Source: Hirudo medicinalis (lineage: Eukaryota; Annelida; Clitellata; Hirudinida; Hirudinidae). Taken from it: a DNA stretch of 64,000 bases. Below the pieces are notes generated by a model. The model did not search any database, was not told the DNA's origin, and was given only the letters and a program-made list of their open reading frames with translations. The translations under genes were made by a program, and so were the position numbers. The stretch spans positions 168,398-232,397 of the forward strand of contig MPNW01000021.1 in assembly GCA_011800805.1 (NCBI GenBank), read 5' to 3'. Positions 26,294-40,150 of this stretch are shown in pieces (the stretch's first letter is position 1; every line of letters starts with the position of its first letter).

Positions 26294-27172
26294 TCAACCT
26301 ATTACGTGAGCCACGTGCCCCACCTCATCCACTCGGTCGGAACAAACCAGTCTTTCCGATGCTATGTGGCGGTGGTGGCCATAGCTTCTTTCCCTGATCC
26401 TGGCCCATTGTCTCTCTAGGGAACTGAAAGGTGAACGCTGCTTTCCCTGCGATCCACCGTGCTCGGAGGAGGCCCTGCAGACCTCGACAGAAAAGATCAC
26501 AAAGCCGATCACCAGAGCCAGTGATGGCCAGAAGATGCTGTTGACTACAGTGGCAAAACTGACTACATCCAGTAAAACGAAATTCACCGACGCCCGAATC
26601 TTGGCTTGTGATAAATTTGTATTCATCTCTAGATGATTCGAGCCCTCTAGATTCTCATAGAAACAGGGAAATAGGTTCTCCAAAGTTTTGTTCACTCTTT
26701 CTAAGAAAGCATTCACTGCCACCAAGTTTTCAGTGTCATAGCGACTGCATTTGTGATATGAACACTGGAGGAATAATAATTGATTCTAGTTGCAAAAAAC
26801 CCATGAAATCTAATTCAGTAAATATTAAGATCATTTGAATTAAGCAAATACCTGGAGCGTGTTGTGTTGCAGGCTGTATGTTTCAAACGTGTCATACAGA
26901 GTCACATTCCTTAGCCACCCCTCTGGAGTATTGAGTGCAACCAAGACCTTCGAACAGGGATATGAAGAAGTGCACGGCATGCTTCCATCGCTAGAGCATT
27001 GGCATGGAACCAGCAGATCTGTCTTGTTCGAGGATGTAACGTTGCATTGCGATTCTTTGAAATGCCTAATATACAGATATGGTTTCACGTAGAGAATACC
27101 CAACGCTACCAACAGAGAAGCTCCAGTGAGTGACAAAAATATTCCGAGCCCAAGGAAATAATTAAATTTCAT
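26294..27172 (-). CDS. BK channel beta-subunit-like membrane protein (KCNMB family)
   Basis: Two coding exons, 27172-26852 and 26764-26294, join in phase 0 to give 263 aa. The topology is that of calcium-activated potassium channel beta subunits: a short cytosolic N-terminus, TM1 at about residues 7-29, a Cys-rich extracellular loop, TM2 at about 178-202 and a cytosolic tail. Family marks are YPCSKVLVALN (KCNMB has YPCxxVxVxL), CSYHKC opening exon 2 (KCNMB has CSYxPKC), and SIFWPSLALVIGFVIF in TM2 (KCNMB has SLFWP). Two or more N-glycosylation sequons (NVTSS, NVTLY) lie in the loop. The tail of about 60 residues is longer than in most KCNMBs and rich in Arg and Ser. BK beta subunits alter calcium sensitivity and gating of Slo1; that role here is inference. 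A TATA-like sequence lies 50-60 bp upstream of the ATG. It could instead be a distant KCNMB-like tetraspan-half protein of unknown partner. Confidence 0.75.
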
Positions 27173-27221
27173 AATTTACAATTCAATATACAAAGGCCAA
27201 TCGAGGGACCGGAAACGTTAT

Positions 27222-27234
27222 GGTTATATAAATA
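27222..27234 (-). promoter_or_regulatory. TATA-like box of the KCNMB-like gene
   Basis: On the minus strand the sequence reads TATTTATATAACC, about 50-60 bp before the ATG at 27172. That spacing allows a short 5' UTR. The surrounding DNA is AT-rich, so a chance match is quite possible. Confidence 0.35.
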
Positions 27235-29639
27235 CTTCGGCCTCGAACATCAACCAGTATCAAAGAATTAACAACTGCCCTTCTATGGGATTAGTACGCG
27301 CACAGCACAAAAGAAATCCTCTAATTAGCCATATTTATGCCGACAACCCCCAACGAAGAGACTGTAAATAAACAGCCCCTATTGAGTCACGTGATTACAA
27401 ATGTTTATATGGCAATATCTTCCATAAAGGTTTTATGGAATTTTTAATTGTAAGATAATTTGCATAACAATATTTATAATTAATATTCAAAATTTTTTAT
27501 CTAGAATGGTTTATGATTTTTAAATTGTTGATAAATGCCTAGCAAATTAAAAACTGCTTCTTTCCAATGATTCAACAGAATTTATCTTATGGCATTAAAT
27601 TATCTATTTTTAGCACAAATCTAAAAGTTACTCTGTTATAGACATGACTAAATTTAATTTAAGAATACAATATTACAATACTAATGCACTCGCCAGAGCT
27701 CTTGTCGAGCGATGATTATATTTGTTAAGTTTTTGCCTGACCACGTTTGTTTGTTGGAGTTTTTTTCCATTTTACATATTTTAACGACTCAGACTCATGT
27801 CCAGCTCAGTATCCATTATGCTCATCTTAGAAGTCTACAAAGATATTAAATTTCCTTTGCAAAATAAATATTTAGTTAGGTAAATACTTAAAAAAAATTG
27901 ATTTTTCAGAGCATTCGTTACAAATGCTTGTTAAAGCTGTTTGTACATGAGGGTCTCCGACAGAAATTTCTAGGGGCCAGAAAAAAAAGGCGGAGAAGCC
28001 TCGGGCTCCTATGTTATATCAATTTGGTAATGGAAAAGCAAAAGGTCATGATTGTAATTTAATTACTTTAAAACCCGGACGGGTCTAAAAAAAATTGCAG
28101 GCTGCACGGATTCGAATCCCGGGAGCACAAATTCATCTAGCTATGCAACGGACATTAATGAATAATTATTATTATAATTTCAATATTAAACTATACGTTA
28201 AAGCGAAGGTCTGAATTTTAGCATAAATTTGTTTATAAAAAACATTTTGCAAGATATGCTTCCTCAAAGTCTCGACATTTGCGATTCATTTATTAAAAAT
28301 ACCAAGAGCTTCACATCCACGTTTGATGATCCAATGATCGAATTCAATTCAATTCAGTCTATCTACATGTGTGGTACATGTTCAAAATCCATGCCCATGC
28401 CCTTGGGAGTTTACCAATAAACTGATTTTTATTGCCCCGCTGACAAGCTCTTGATCCCCCCGCTCCAATGTTATTAAGTTTTGAGAACGGCAAGTCTGGG
28501 AGGTTGAGAATTTTAAAAATAAGTCACCAGCCAACTTGTGAGGAATTTTGAAGGCCTGAGGCAACCCTCGAAAATTGCTGAAATGATGTCAATATGTAAA
28601 ACTCCTTTGTGGAGAGTAAAAGAGTGGAGAGAAGTGAACCGAGAAACTCCAGAGGTTTTCGGGGGATGGGTGCCCATCGGATCTCTGCATCCTTGCCTTG
28701 CTCTGCGCAAGTTGTTACTACTCAGGTTCAGTTACCTTATTGTCTTTCAGTTGTCAATGAATAATTGTCTTTTATTTGTATTACGGCATCCAGACTAATT
28801 AAGTCAAAGTTTCTTTTGGCTTGAAATCAAACAATATAAGATTTCAGTTTAGGATGAACTTGTGTCCATTCCATAGTGATGTCACGATGGTATTTAAATC
28901 ATGAATTTCGCTTATGAATTATTATTCTCTTCATTGAAAGGAATTTGGAAAAATTGAGGATTAGCTTTAATATTTTGAATAAACATTTTCTAAGTTATAA
29001 CCTTTTAAATCTTTTAATGATTGCCAAAATAAATTAGATCTTAATTACAAAATTGGTGCATGTGCCTTCTTCCATGTTAAATGTGAAAGTGCTTCATTAG
29101 GATTTCCGAGAACTGTCGTCTCGTGAATTCGAGACTTTCTTTTTGCAATGACATCATAATCATAGTTGCAATGTATTATTATTATTACATCATGTGACTT
29201 TACATGACTAACTACTTGACAGTATTAGAGCAGAACCTAGAGAATATTTTTTCCAAAATAGTCCGATTACTTGCAAGAGGAATAAATTAACAAATTAATT
29301 CTGTTTCCTCTGAAGTAATAGTTTTCAGTCGAACAAGAACCAGTTTCATCTTCGGGTACCTAAGTCTCAAGATTAAATTGAAACGACAATTTCATCATAA
29401 AAGAGACTTGTCATGAAAGAAGTTTAAACTATGAAGTTCTTCTTTGTCGATAGAAATTATGATTTCTCAACAATGGCGTGTAAAGATGGGATGGTGGACT
29501 GCCGCCAATTTTGATGTTTAACTCGATCAATAAATTGTATAAATCAATCAATCAATTAAAATTACATAATTGCAAAATTAATATGAGTAAACTGTGATGG
29601 AGGCCGCTATCGCATTTGTAATGGAAGCAGTTCTTCAAT

Positions 29640-29945
29640 GTATTATTAATAACATCTTATTCTTAATATTAATATTACTAATTATATAAATAATTTAAAT
29701 ATAAAATTTATAATTTAATCTAGAAAAATTACAAATATTAATAATAAATATTATTATGAATATATATTAATATAATATATATTATATTAATTATTTATAT
29801 ATTATTATAATAATATATATAATTATATATATAATATTATTATATATTATATATTATTATATATAAATTATAATAATATTATAATTTTTTTAATAAATTA
29901 ATTTTTTAATATATTATAATATATATAATATTATTAAGATATTAG
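29640..29945. repeat. Extreme AT-rich palindromic block
   Basis: Nearly pure A and T with many short self-complementary runs such as atatatattaatataatata. G or C bases are almost absent for about 300 bp. It could be a slippage product or a nuclear-matrix/replication-prone element. Confidence 0.8.
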
Positions 29946-30869
29946 CATAACATATTAATATTCATCTGGTGATGATCGTAATCGTCTTTATATTCAGCAC
30001 CTTCTACAAGTCAGTATTTCATGAAAATTGTGGATACAGCAAAACTCCATCCATGGAACGAAAGAAGAAATGTTTATTGTTTTGTGGTACGAGGCTGTTC
30101 AAGTGCAAACTACTTTGAACAAATCGTCTCCTTTACATGGTTATGAAATATATTAACATCCAATGGATAGCAATATCCATTTACATCATAAAATGGCAAA
30201 TTTCAAGATAATCCTTGATGGCAATTTTCTCAGCATTTATTAAATTCTGAATATTTTAAACGTAATCAATGAATTAATCAGGAATTTAATTTGTTCTGGT
30301 TGCAAGGCAAACAATTATTTATTATGTCTTACGGCAAATGTCGCAATCCAAGGGACTCATCAATTTTATGTAGATTCCAGGGGAACAAGCACTTAATGAG
30401 ATTCAGTCATACGTGATTGGACGGCTGGGAAAACTGCTTTTCCAATAGGATTTCTCGTGCGATGGAAGAGTTCTGAAAATATTCTCCTATTGGTCGTTCG
30501 AAACCGAAGAGTTTGGAGGCTTCGAATCAGAACCCAGGATACTCCCAAACCATTTGATCATCACTTGACGATAAAAGGCCTTAACTGGTTTAAAGTTGTG
30601 ATAATTTTAATGACTTCTTAAAAAGAAAACAGTTCAACTCTTTTTTGCCGTTTAAAATTAATTTAAAACTTTCATCCTCTCAACAAAGTCGCCATTGCTT
30701 CCTAGTCGGCAATTAGACTTGAGAAAGCAAATATTGTTGCCGAGTGTAATTATCACTTCTAGGATAAAAAACAGCATCGCAGTATCGCAGCCCTAAGAAA
30801 GGCTTTCTACTAAACTCCATTTGACCGAACTCCTCGAATTAAATGCCGCTCAGTGGTTGATGATCCAGC

Positions 30870-33800
30870 ATGAAGAATTTCCAGGAATCTTCGGTCCAGG
30901 AGAAGAAGTTGGAGTCCATCATCGATGTGGAGAATTGCAACGAGTCCGATGCGGAGTCTCTGTTGGCGGAAGAAGATGTTTCCAGTACGTCGGTTGATGA
31001 GAACCGAAAAGATTTTCTTCTCAGTAACGAAGCGAACAAAGACAATCAGACGAACATGATGAGGAATGTCTCGGGAAGTGAGGACAATTCGATGGAAGGT
31101 TAATTTTTCATTCGATGGATTCGTTCGCAAATGAGTAGCTTTTGTATGGAAATTAATTTAATTTAATAATAAAATTATATACAATTCTAAAAAGTGATTC
31201 TTTCGAAGGATTAATATTATAACAATCGATCTCCATCTTGTCTTTTACGTCGGGACCTTCCACTTGATAACCTATTTACGTTGTCGTCGCATGAAAATTA
31301 TAATTACGATTTAAATATAATGTAAATTTCGTAATTAAGACATTTTAAATGAATTAAATTTTATTCAGATCCCCTTAAATATGTGCGGTGCTTCCTACCA
31401 GTCTATTGGCCAGTGGTCTTGGGCAGCAGTTATCTTCCATTCCTCCTATTTGGGAACAATCCTCGTTATTTCATTCCACATCAAGACATTTCAAGATTTC
31501 AAGGTTTTTATAGCAATTATAAATAAATTGTTTTTAAAGTTTATTGAAAACATTAAACAAATTTAATTGTAGATATTTTTATGAATATGGTTTATTCGTC
31601 CCATGCTAAAAAAATCCATAATAAGTGAAAATCCGATACATTGAAGGTTTATACTTCATTCTCATCTTGCTGCTGCGAAATTGGAAGCGAATTGTCTCAA
31701 AGCGAATATTAACATTTTTGCTCCCATTAATAAATTCTTAAATCTAATTATATTATTATTATAATTATTACTACTAATTAATAAATAAGCTGAACTTTGG
31801 AAAAGTCTTATTCTTCTAAGCGAAAGTATCACCATCATGTCAACACATAACCTTTAACGTCAACACTAACATAATACCAGCATTACCTTCATAGGCATAG
31901 CCGTCATCATCATCATTACCACCGTATAAAAACTCATCATCGACATCGTCGTTATCATGAATATCGTCATCATCATTATTATTATTATCAGTTCCACCGT
32001 AAAAAAACTCATCACGAATGTCGTCATCATCGTTATCATCATTACGAATCTTGAAATCATCGTGTGACAATTGTCTTCAATCTTAAATGTTTCTTCTTCT
32101 TTCTGAACACCCGCAGCGTGGATATAAAAGCAAGTCATTTTCTGACGGGATTTTGTCGCCTGCATGTTCACTGTGAAATGTTGCGATGACTCGTGAACAA
32201 ACTGGCCAAAATAAACGCTCTAATTGTGATTATAAATAATTAAATGCTCTATTTTCATTATAGGTTAAGGATGTTACATATTTAATTAATAAAAAATAAA
32301 ACATGATACTTAAATTCCGCAAAAATGATTTATTTGTTATGAATGTCTCCACACAAGATCAATGAAAATAAATTACAGGCGGAGACATGAAGTCATCATC
32401 AGTTGAGGCTGGAAAGCATTCCACTGACTCCGAGTGCGGTTCTTTGGCTCTTCATCACTCGGCCAGGAACAAGCACCACTCCAGGGCGGGCATTTGGAAT
32501 CCTGGGGTCGATTCTGATGACGAAGGGTCCAAAGTTCCCAATGAGGCAACGAACGTACCCCTCAATTATTGTACGAAGCCCGACGTGAGTGATCTTCAGT
32601 CTTGATGATTTTCAATTATGATCACCCTTTGATGCGAGATGTAAAACGCTTCTAACAACACCTCTAATGCTAGTAATTATTATTATTATTATTATTGAGG
32701 AGCAGTATAATAGTTATAATATTAAATATCACAAATAAATTGTATAAATTACTATTTTCTTATTATTAATATTATTATTACTATTATTATTATTATTAAT
32801 ATTATTATTATTAGAGCAGGTAAATAAATTGCAGAGCTTTTAGCTTTAAGTTTAGCATTTGGGCATATATAATTAAAAACACACTTTATTATTTATGAAA
32901 AAATGAAAGATAAATAATCGGAATTAAGTAAATATAATTAAGTGGGAATAATAAGAATTAAGCCATTATCTGACTACCAACAACTGACACCAGATGACAC
33001 CTGGATACTTCAGCGCACAACACTATTTTGGAGCCTCTACGAAGATCAAGCACTCTCCATTCATCCACCCGTTGAACCACCACCATCTCCACCATCACCA
33101 TCATCATCACCAGGAACGCCCCTTGATGGAGTACTTGAGGAAGGCATCGAGTCCCCTGCAAGCCGATTGCCAAGGATCCCTTGATTCTGGGAGCAACATG
33201 GCACGTCTCATGCTCCTCTGGAACAAGAACAACTACGAACGAATGCAGGGACTCAAGTTCAAACCAGAATCAACCAGGACCGATGCTCAGATCAACTGCT
33301 TGAATTCTTGCTTCACTTGTGACCTTTGTCCCTCGAACTTTGACTCGATGACCTCTCTGACCCATCACAAAGTGAGCGATGATAACATAGTATTGTAGTG
33401 TTACATCACAGATATATAAAAAAAAACGTTTAACCCTAACGTGGCCACTCAAAGTCTCGGGGTTGCAAATGCACCCCAAGATCCTTAGAAGGTTAAATGA
33501 ACGTTTAATTGATCGAATATTAATTAATTGGACATTAACATCCAATATTTTTATAATTAGATATTTTTAATAATTTTTTAAATTCTCTAACTGACGACTA
33601 TTAATTATATTTTTAATTACATTATTAATTATATAATTAATTCTATTTTTAATTCTATTATTAATTTGCTTCATTTTGAACATCCATTCGAAACTCAAAT
33701 GGTATCCTGAACTGAAATTCGTTATTCGCACTGATTCGTTAATCGTTGGCACAAAAAAAACTAATGAACAAATCTTCCAATCAGCCGAGAGGATCCCAAC

Positions 33801-36140
33801 GTAAATGGCTGTAAATAAATACATTAATATGTAATTTCTAACTAATTACTTTAATGATCCACGCAATAATAAGCACAAAGTCAACGTTTCTCAAGTCTTC
33901 TGCAATCACTTTTTGAGGACCACCAGTGTTGGCAATTATGAATATTCATTATCCGTTTCTTCGGCAGATTGTTCTCCAATCAAACACGACAAATCCCATC
34001 CAATGATATTAATGTTGAATAATATTTATTGAATAATAATCAACCATTAATATTTATTAAATAATAATCAACCATTAATATTTATTAAATAATAATCAAC
34101 CATTAATATTTACTAAATAATAATCAACCAATTACAATGAACCTCTACGGGAAAGCAATCTAGGGAAGTTCTAATTGGTTGAAGAAGGCATAATGGAGCT
34201 TTTTAATAATGGAAGTTAGGATGGATTTTGAACTGTCCGGATCCATCCGGGTATCCGGTACATGCTTATTTTGAACGAACAAATGTAGTTTAGTGATTTT
34301 GATGAATTTATAATTTATTAACTGTTTATAATTTTGTAAACATTTTGCATAAAATGGTTTCTTATTTGCTTTCTTCCATTAGTTGTTTGATGGATTATTG
34401 TCATGTAATGCAATTTCTCTTTGACAAATGAAGTAATGAAATAAATGAAAACATGTTTTTTTAAGCAAAACCTTAAAAATGATTTAAATCTAATTTAACT
34501 CATAGGAACAAATTCTTCCGATCCATTCCGATCTCTTTACTATTTATTATCATAAAATTATGTTTATTCATATTTTAAGTTCGCGAGAGTCGGGGTACTA
34601 GGATAGCATGGTAATAGTATAGTTTCTGCAACAGTATCAATAACAATAAAATAACAATAATAATAACAATACTTTCGTTATTGTTAATTGGAATTATTAT
34701 TATTATTTAATAAAAACTTACTTTTTTGACTCGCTTGAAGTCTTTCCAACAGAAATAAGCAACTCATAATTTCTATGCCCGGACTTTAAATATAATTAAA
34801 ATAATTGTAATAATTTAATTTATAATAATATTCATTTTTATTATTATTATTATTGTACAGTTATAATTATTACCAACAACAAAATGGCTTCTCCCACGAA
34901 ATCAATATTCGACGGTGGTCATAGATTACTGCTTAACAATGTAATTAGCATCCCATAATCACCCTCCTCACAATCACTCGACTCTAATGTTTCATTTTTG
35001 CCAATAAATAATTACCATAATCAACCATTTCAATGTTTTATTTAAAGACATTTTAATGCAGTTATAAATAATTTAACATTTTAAAATGTTATTCCACTTA
35101 TTTTTTTATATCAGTTGATCTTTTTTTTTATCTCTTGATCTACGAAATTTCTAAAAGAATTTTGAAATTTCAATAATAATAATTCTCGCATGGAAAATAT
35201 TTGTTAAATATTTGTTTATTAAAGAAGTCATATTTAGGACGTTAAGTCCTGTTTCGAAATGTTGTGCATTGGAATTTATGTCTTTCAGAATTTGTCGTTC
35301 AGATTTCCACTCGTGAATGATGCTCCATTAAAAGCTACTCATATATTAAAGTAACTCATTTCAAAGGTAATTGAGGAAATCCCATGTTTAACTAGATGTC
35401 TTTCCATCGTCAAGAACGTAGCTTTCCGTGTTCCTTGTGTGGAAAGCACTTCAAAAGGTCGTCAACACTTTCAACTCACCTCCTCATTCACACGGACACG
35501 AGGCCCTACCCTTGTCAGTACTGCGGAAAGAGGTTCCATCAGAAGTCAGACATGAAGAAACACACGTACATACACACAGGTTAATTGATAATTTGATAAT
35601 TATTCTTTTTATTTGATTTCATTTGCACCGTTACAATTATTAAAATGAATTTTGTTTCCAAAATATTGCAAACAAAATATGAATAATTTTAAGACTTTAA
35701 ACATTTTTCCTCTAAATATTTATAACCACCACCTGATGACGTCGACAAAGCATTCGTATGGAAAGTAATAACGATAAACAAACAGAAGGGACTGTGCACG
35801 AGCGTGCACAAACAGCAATGCATGGAAAACATGATAGATGTGTTGGAAATTAAGGACGAAGCAAACAAAGTCGTAATCACTGTGCGTTCGTTGAGCTCTT
35901 AATCTCGACAATCAGATCGTTATCATAACTCTTATTTTTATCATTGCTATCGTCATTCGTCATTGTCATCATCATCGTCCTGTGACCAACCACTTGCACA
36001 AATCCACTTCATGAATTCCAATCACTTAAAGACTAAATTGCAAAGATGATTGAGGTAACGATGACGATGATGATGATGACGATGATGATGATGACGATGA
36101 TGATGATGATGATGATGATGACGATGACGATGACGATGAC

Positions 36141-36171
<31 letters not shown>

Positions 36172-38731
36172 GTAATATTAAACTCCGATTCAGTCGCCCA
36201 TATGAGAGTTGAACCACTGGGAGTTGTAATCATCTTTGCCTTTATTTGCCCTCCCCCGTTTCAACGTTGCATCAGCATTGATGATGGTGGCGTTGATGAT
36301 GACGGTTGTGATGGTGATGATGATTTTGGTGATTGTGATGATGACAATGACAGTGATACTTTGAGGAAATGGAGATTTTTGTAATTTTTTTGATTTTGAA
36401 TGACCTACTCCGCCGAATGAAACAACACTCACCAATGTATTTGTTTTTATATTTGTGTTTGTTTGTATTTGTGTTTATGTTTGGCTCTGAAAGCTCTGAT
36501 GTTTCTGAGTCCGATGTGAAGGCACTGCACCGTCAAAACCTTATAAAGCAAACTTTCAACAACAAAAAAATAAACTAAATAAATAAATAAATAAACACGT
36601 GCAATTGCGAAGTATAATTGTAATAAATAAATCTAATGAACGACTTAAATGACTTAGATTTTTTAGAGAATTGAAATAATAATTTATCCATAAACATCAC
36701 AATCAATGTGTCTTAATAGTTTCACGCTATTTATTAAATAATTATTCATTAAACATTTCGACGATGCTTCTTGCACTGAGGGGTCGTTTACAAATGACGT
36801 TTGATTGACTTCCTACTTCCTTGTCGCTCGGTTGAGAGTCCCTTAAAAGAGACCACAAATCAACAACGTAATGATAGCACTAATGAGTGACTGATTCATT
36901 AGTAAAAAGAAATAATTTAACTTTATTGAACAACAAATTGCAATATTAAAATATAAAATGACGAAAATAAATAACTGCAAAAACTTGAATGAACTTAGAA
37001 AGTAATTACTCAATTTCCAGAACTTCATCGACTTCTCCTGTGGTTGTTGACAGTTTGAAATTCAAGGATGATTCAAGATGTCGCTTCATGTAGCGCCAAT
37101 GATACTATTAATCTGTAGATCTCGTTAATTGATGTTAGTAATAATAATAATAATAATAATAATAATTTTAATAATTGTAAAAGTCATTCTCGTAAATAAT
37201 CAGCACTTAGCAAATAATTGGATGATACCATGGAATCGAGTGCGCAGACGACGATGATGAAATTATAGCATTTCATAAGTTAATTATATTATATATTTAT
37301 TTGTTTATTTATTGTTGACTACATTTTATAATTTGATTATAATTACAATAGAAATTAAATTTAATTAATTAAAAAATGAAAATAATTATAATTAATAATA
37401 ATGATAATTATTATGACGATGACGATGATGATGACGACGATGATTTCAAAGGAAGTAATACCGACAGAATCTCATCAGAGACAAAATATCTGTGCACCGT
37501 GCTCACGACACGATTGGCAGTGAAGATTACGTTGATGACGATGACGACGACGACGATGATGCGATAGTGGTGGTGATGATGATGATGGCGACGGAGGTAG
37601 TTGCTGAGACGATGGTAATGATGAGTTTCACAGAGATTGTCGTGCGGGTCCGTGTTTTTTCGTCGTTGTCGAAATAACCATTCGATTCTTCTCATGCTTC
37701 GACGTCCAATTATGTCCTTGGAAGTGGAGCGTGAGCGTGTGTGCTTGTGTGTTTGTTTGCTCACGTGATTAGGGCAAACAATCAAATAAAAGACCACCCG
37801 CAGATATTCACTTAAAGAGCCGTCATGTGAACTACAATTTACAACTTTTCTGCCTCCATCAATCCATCCATTCATCAATCCATCCGTTCATGTATCCATT
37901 CATTAGCCCATCCATTCATTCATTTATCCATAAATCCATCCATTCACCTATTCATTCATTTATCCATGCACCAATCCATTCAGTAATCAACCCGTCTGAC
38001 CATTCACACAAAAATCGACCCATACAGCATCGGATATCCGAATGCATACTTGAACTTAAAAGTTGTCAGAGAGCGGATAAAAAGATGAAGATGGAGAAAT
38101 GAGTTTATTAATAAAAGTTGTGGCAATTGATTGTTTTCAAAAATTCTTTGAAAACGAATCAGAACGTGGGAGTCGCTCGTTATCAAGAATTGTTAATAAG
38201 TGTTAATTAGTTAATTGTTAATAAATGTTAATTGCTTAATAATGAGTAAGCGTCAATAGTTAACTGAAACTCGAAAGCGAAACCATTGCATGGGTTTTCC
38301 CAAACCTACTTTTAACGGAAAGTAGTTCTCGCAATGAATGTTCTGTTATTATTAGACAAATTACGTGACTCACAAAGATTCTGGCTGCCAATGACGTCAG
38401 AGAAAAATTCAAATTCCTTAAAAATGATTGGCTGGCATCTGTAATCGTCGAACAAATCAACATCACTCATCTGCATGATCACAGCCTCAAATCTACCGCC
38501 ACCTCGTTGATAATGGTAACATTAATAACAATAACGACAGCAATAATAATAGTATTAATACAAAAAATAACAACGACAAGCAAGAATGAAAATAATAATA
38601 ATAATAATAATAATAACAATCAAAATAATAGTAACCCAACGATGCTCAGAATTGGCAAACTTTGTCTTTGAAGTTCCATGAGGATCGAAAATTATGACGA
38701 ATGAAAGTGCTATTAAATAAGACTGTAATGA

Positions 38732-38762
<31 letters not shown>

Positions 38763-39943
38763 AGTGATGAAGGTGATGATGATAATAATAAATAAAATAA
38801 TTAATAATAATTTAATTNATGATGATGATGATGATGATGATGATGATGTTGGTGGTGGTGGTGGTGGTGGTGGTGGTGGTGGTGATGATAACAATAAATT
38901 ACATGATACCACATAATTATAATAGTAATTATTATTATATATTTTTAGTTAAGTACTAATGAATTAATTAAACATTTATGTAATAATTATTATTGATTTT
39001 AATTTTAGAAATTATGAGCGGAGAAAAAAACGGAGAAAAGTGAATTTCCAAAACTCGTAAACATAAATTTGAGGATTTGATTAATAAATAATTTTAAAAT
39101 AATTCGTTTAAATTACAATTAATTAAGTAATGGCTAATATTTTATGCGACAACATTACAATAATTTATTATGAATAAGTAAATTTGTTAAATTTAATGGA
39201 ATCTTGTTTCCTGCTCACTCGTGTTTTATTAATGCGCGCTTTTTAATGTATTTTTAATTAACTTAATAGGTTAATTTAGTTATTTCAATTAATTATTATT
39301 AATTGACTTATTGTAAATTAACTCTCGCTGTGTTTTCGTGATCCATTAATTCTGCCTTCAAATCAATTACGAGAATAAAGAAATGAATGTCAGTGGTATT
39401 TACGAATGCATGCGAGGTTCGCATGTCCCAACATGTCTGCAAGCCAAACTACCAGCTCACAATATATTTATTTCAAAAATATGTTTCAAATAATTTCAGA
39501 ACGGTTAAATAAAATTATACATAAAATTCATAATTCAAGGAAAATCGAAATAAATGAATAAGTTTCGGGAGTTTATTCACAAAAACCAACATCAAGGGAT
39601 CGAAGGATTTATTTTCTACTATATTCCTTCAATTCCTTAAAAAAAAATAAACATCTTATTGTAACTTAGTAAATATCTTTTAATTTTATGGATAAATAGT
39701 TTTAATCTCTTTAGTAAATGCTAAACTGTTGAGACATCAATTCTTTGTCCAGGAGAGAAGCCGTACGTGTGTCGTCAGTGTGGCAAGGCGTTCAGTCAGT
39801 CCTCCAACCTCATCACCCACAGCCGCAAGCACTCCGGATTCAAGCCCTTCGCGTGTCAAACATGTTCGAGGTCGTTTCAGAGGAAGGTCGACCTCAGAAG
39901 ACATCTGGAAACGATGCATTCGCACGTCAAAAGTCACTCTTGA
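30870..39943 (+). CDS. gfi1: GFI1 / senseless-type C2H2 zinc-finger repressor
   Basis: Sequence-specific transcription factor; GFI1, Senseless and PAG-3 act in neural or sensory and blood cell fate (family knowledge). Coding exons: 30870-31098, 32379-32584, 32994-33371, 35396-35579, 39753-39943; phases agree and give about 395 aa. The N-terminal 76 residues are acidic and Ser-rich, with no SNAG-like start. Exon 3 carries a His-run ([11 protein letters not shown]) and ends with a divergent finger, [20 protein letters not shown], whose last His is supplied by exon 4. Four canonical fingers follow: [51 protein letters not shown] and [17 protein letters not shown], nearly identical to GFI1 fingers 3-6. 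Linkers include TDTRPYP and GEKPYV. The stop follows soon after the last finger, as in GFI1. Upstream of 30870 the frame has a TGA, so the ATG is the first possible one unless a further 5' exon exists. Confidence 0.92.
34015..34130. repeat. 28-bp tandem repeat, about 4 copies
   Basis: The unit attaatatttattaaataat + aatcaacc repeats four times with one or two substitutions, inside intron 3 of the GFI1-like gene. Confidence 0.9.
36058..36172. repeat. (GATGAC)n/(ATG)n microsatellite
   Basis: Mixed GATGAC and ATG units in the large intron between the zinc-finger exons of the GFI1-like gene. It causes the spurious Met-, Ser- and Ile-rich open frames here. Confidence 0.9.
37855..37990. repeat. 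Degenerate tccatccattca tetranucleotide array
   Basis: Interrupted CCAT/TTCA units over about 130 bp. Similar shorter arrays occur at 6530-6595 and 13490-13525. Confidence 0.85.
38727..38884. repeat. (ATG)n and (GGT)n arrays around an unresolved base
   Basis: ATG units, a short AT-rich gap with an n at 38818, then ATG and GGT units. The ambiguous base probably marks an assembly or sequencing problem in the array. Confidence 0.85.
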
Positions 39944-40150
39944 AAACAGCACTCCAAATCTTCTACATAGAAGGAAGAGCAGATGATGATGATGATGATG
40001 ATTATGATGATGGTGTTGATGGTGATTATCTTATTCATACCTGTTATTTCAACATTCGTCATCAACTCAGAACTTAGGATGGGCAGAATATTCTTGTTAA
40101 CAAATGCTATTCAGTAACTCGTAAAATGAGGAGGAATTACAAAATCTCAA

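Larger units (their letters stand above)
27173..30869. other. Gene-poor region upstream of the GFI1-like gene
   Basis: No conserved coding exon was found. A GGATTCGAATCC sequence near 28110 looks like a tRNA B box but lacks the rest of a tRNA. An extremely AT-rich block occupies 29640-29945. The remainder may include regulatory DNA for the zinc-finger gene. Confidence 0.45.

Noticed and set aside
28085..28125. Possible tRNA (GGATTCGAATCC near cccgggagca)
   Set aside because: Only the T-arm-like part is seen. No acceptor, D or anticodon arm could be paired upstream, so it is at most a SINE or tRNA fragment.
28538..28798. 86-residue open frame with relatively high GC
   Set aside because: No recognisable domain on either strand. 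It may be an old repeat, but no second copy was found in the window.
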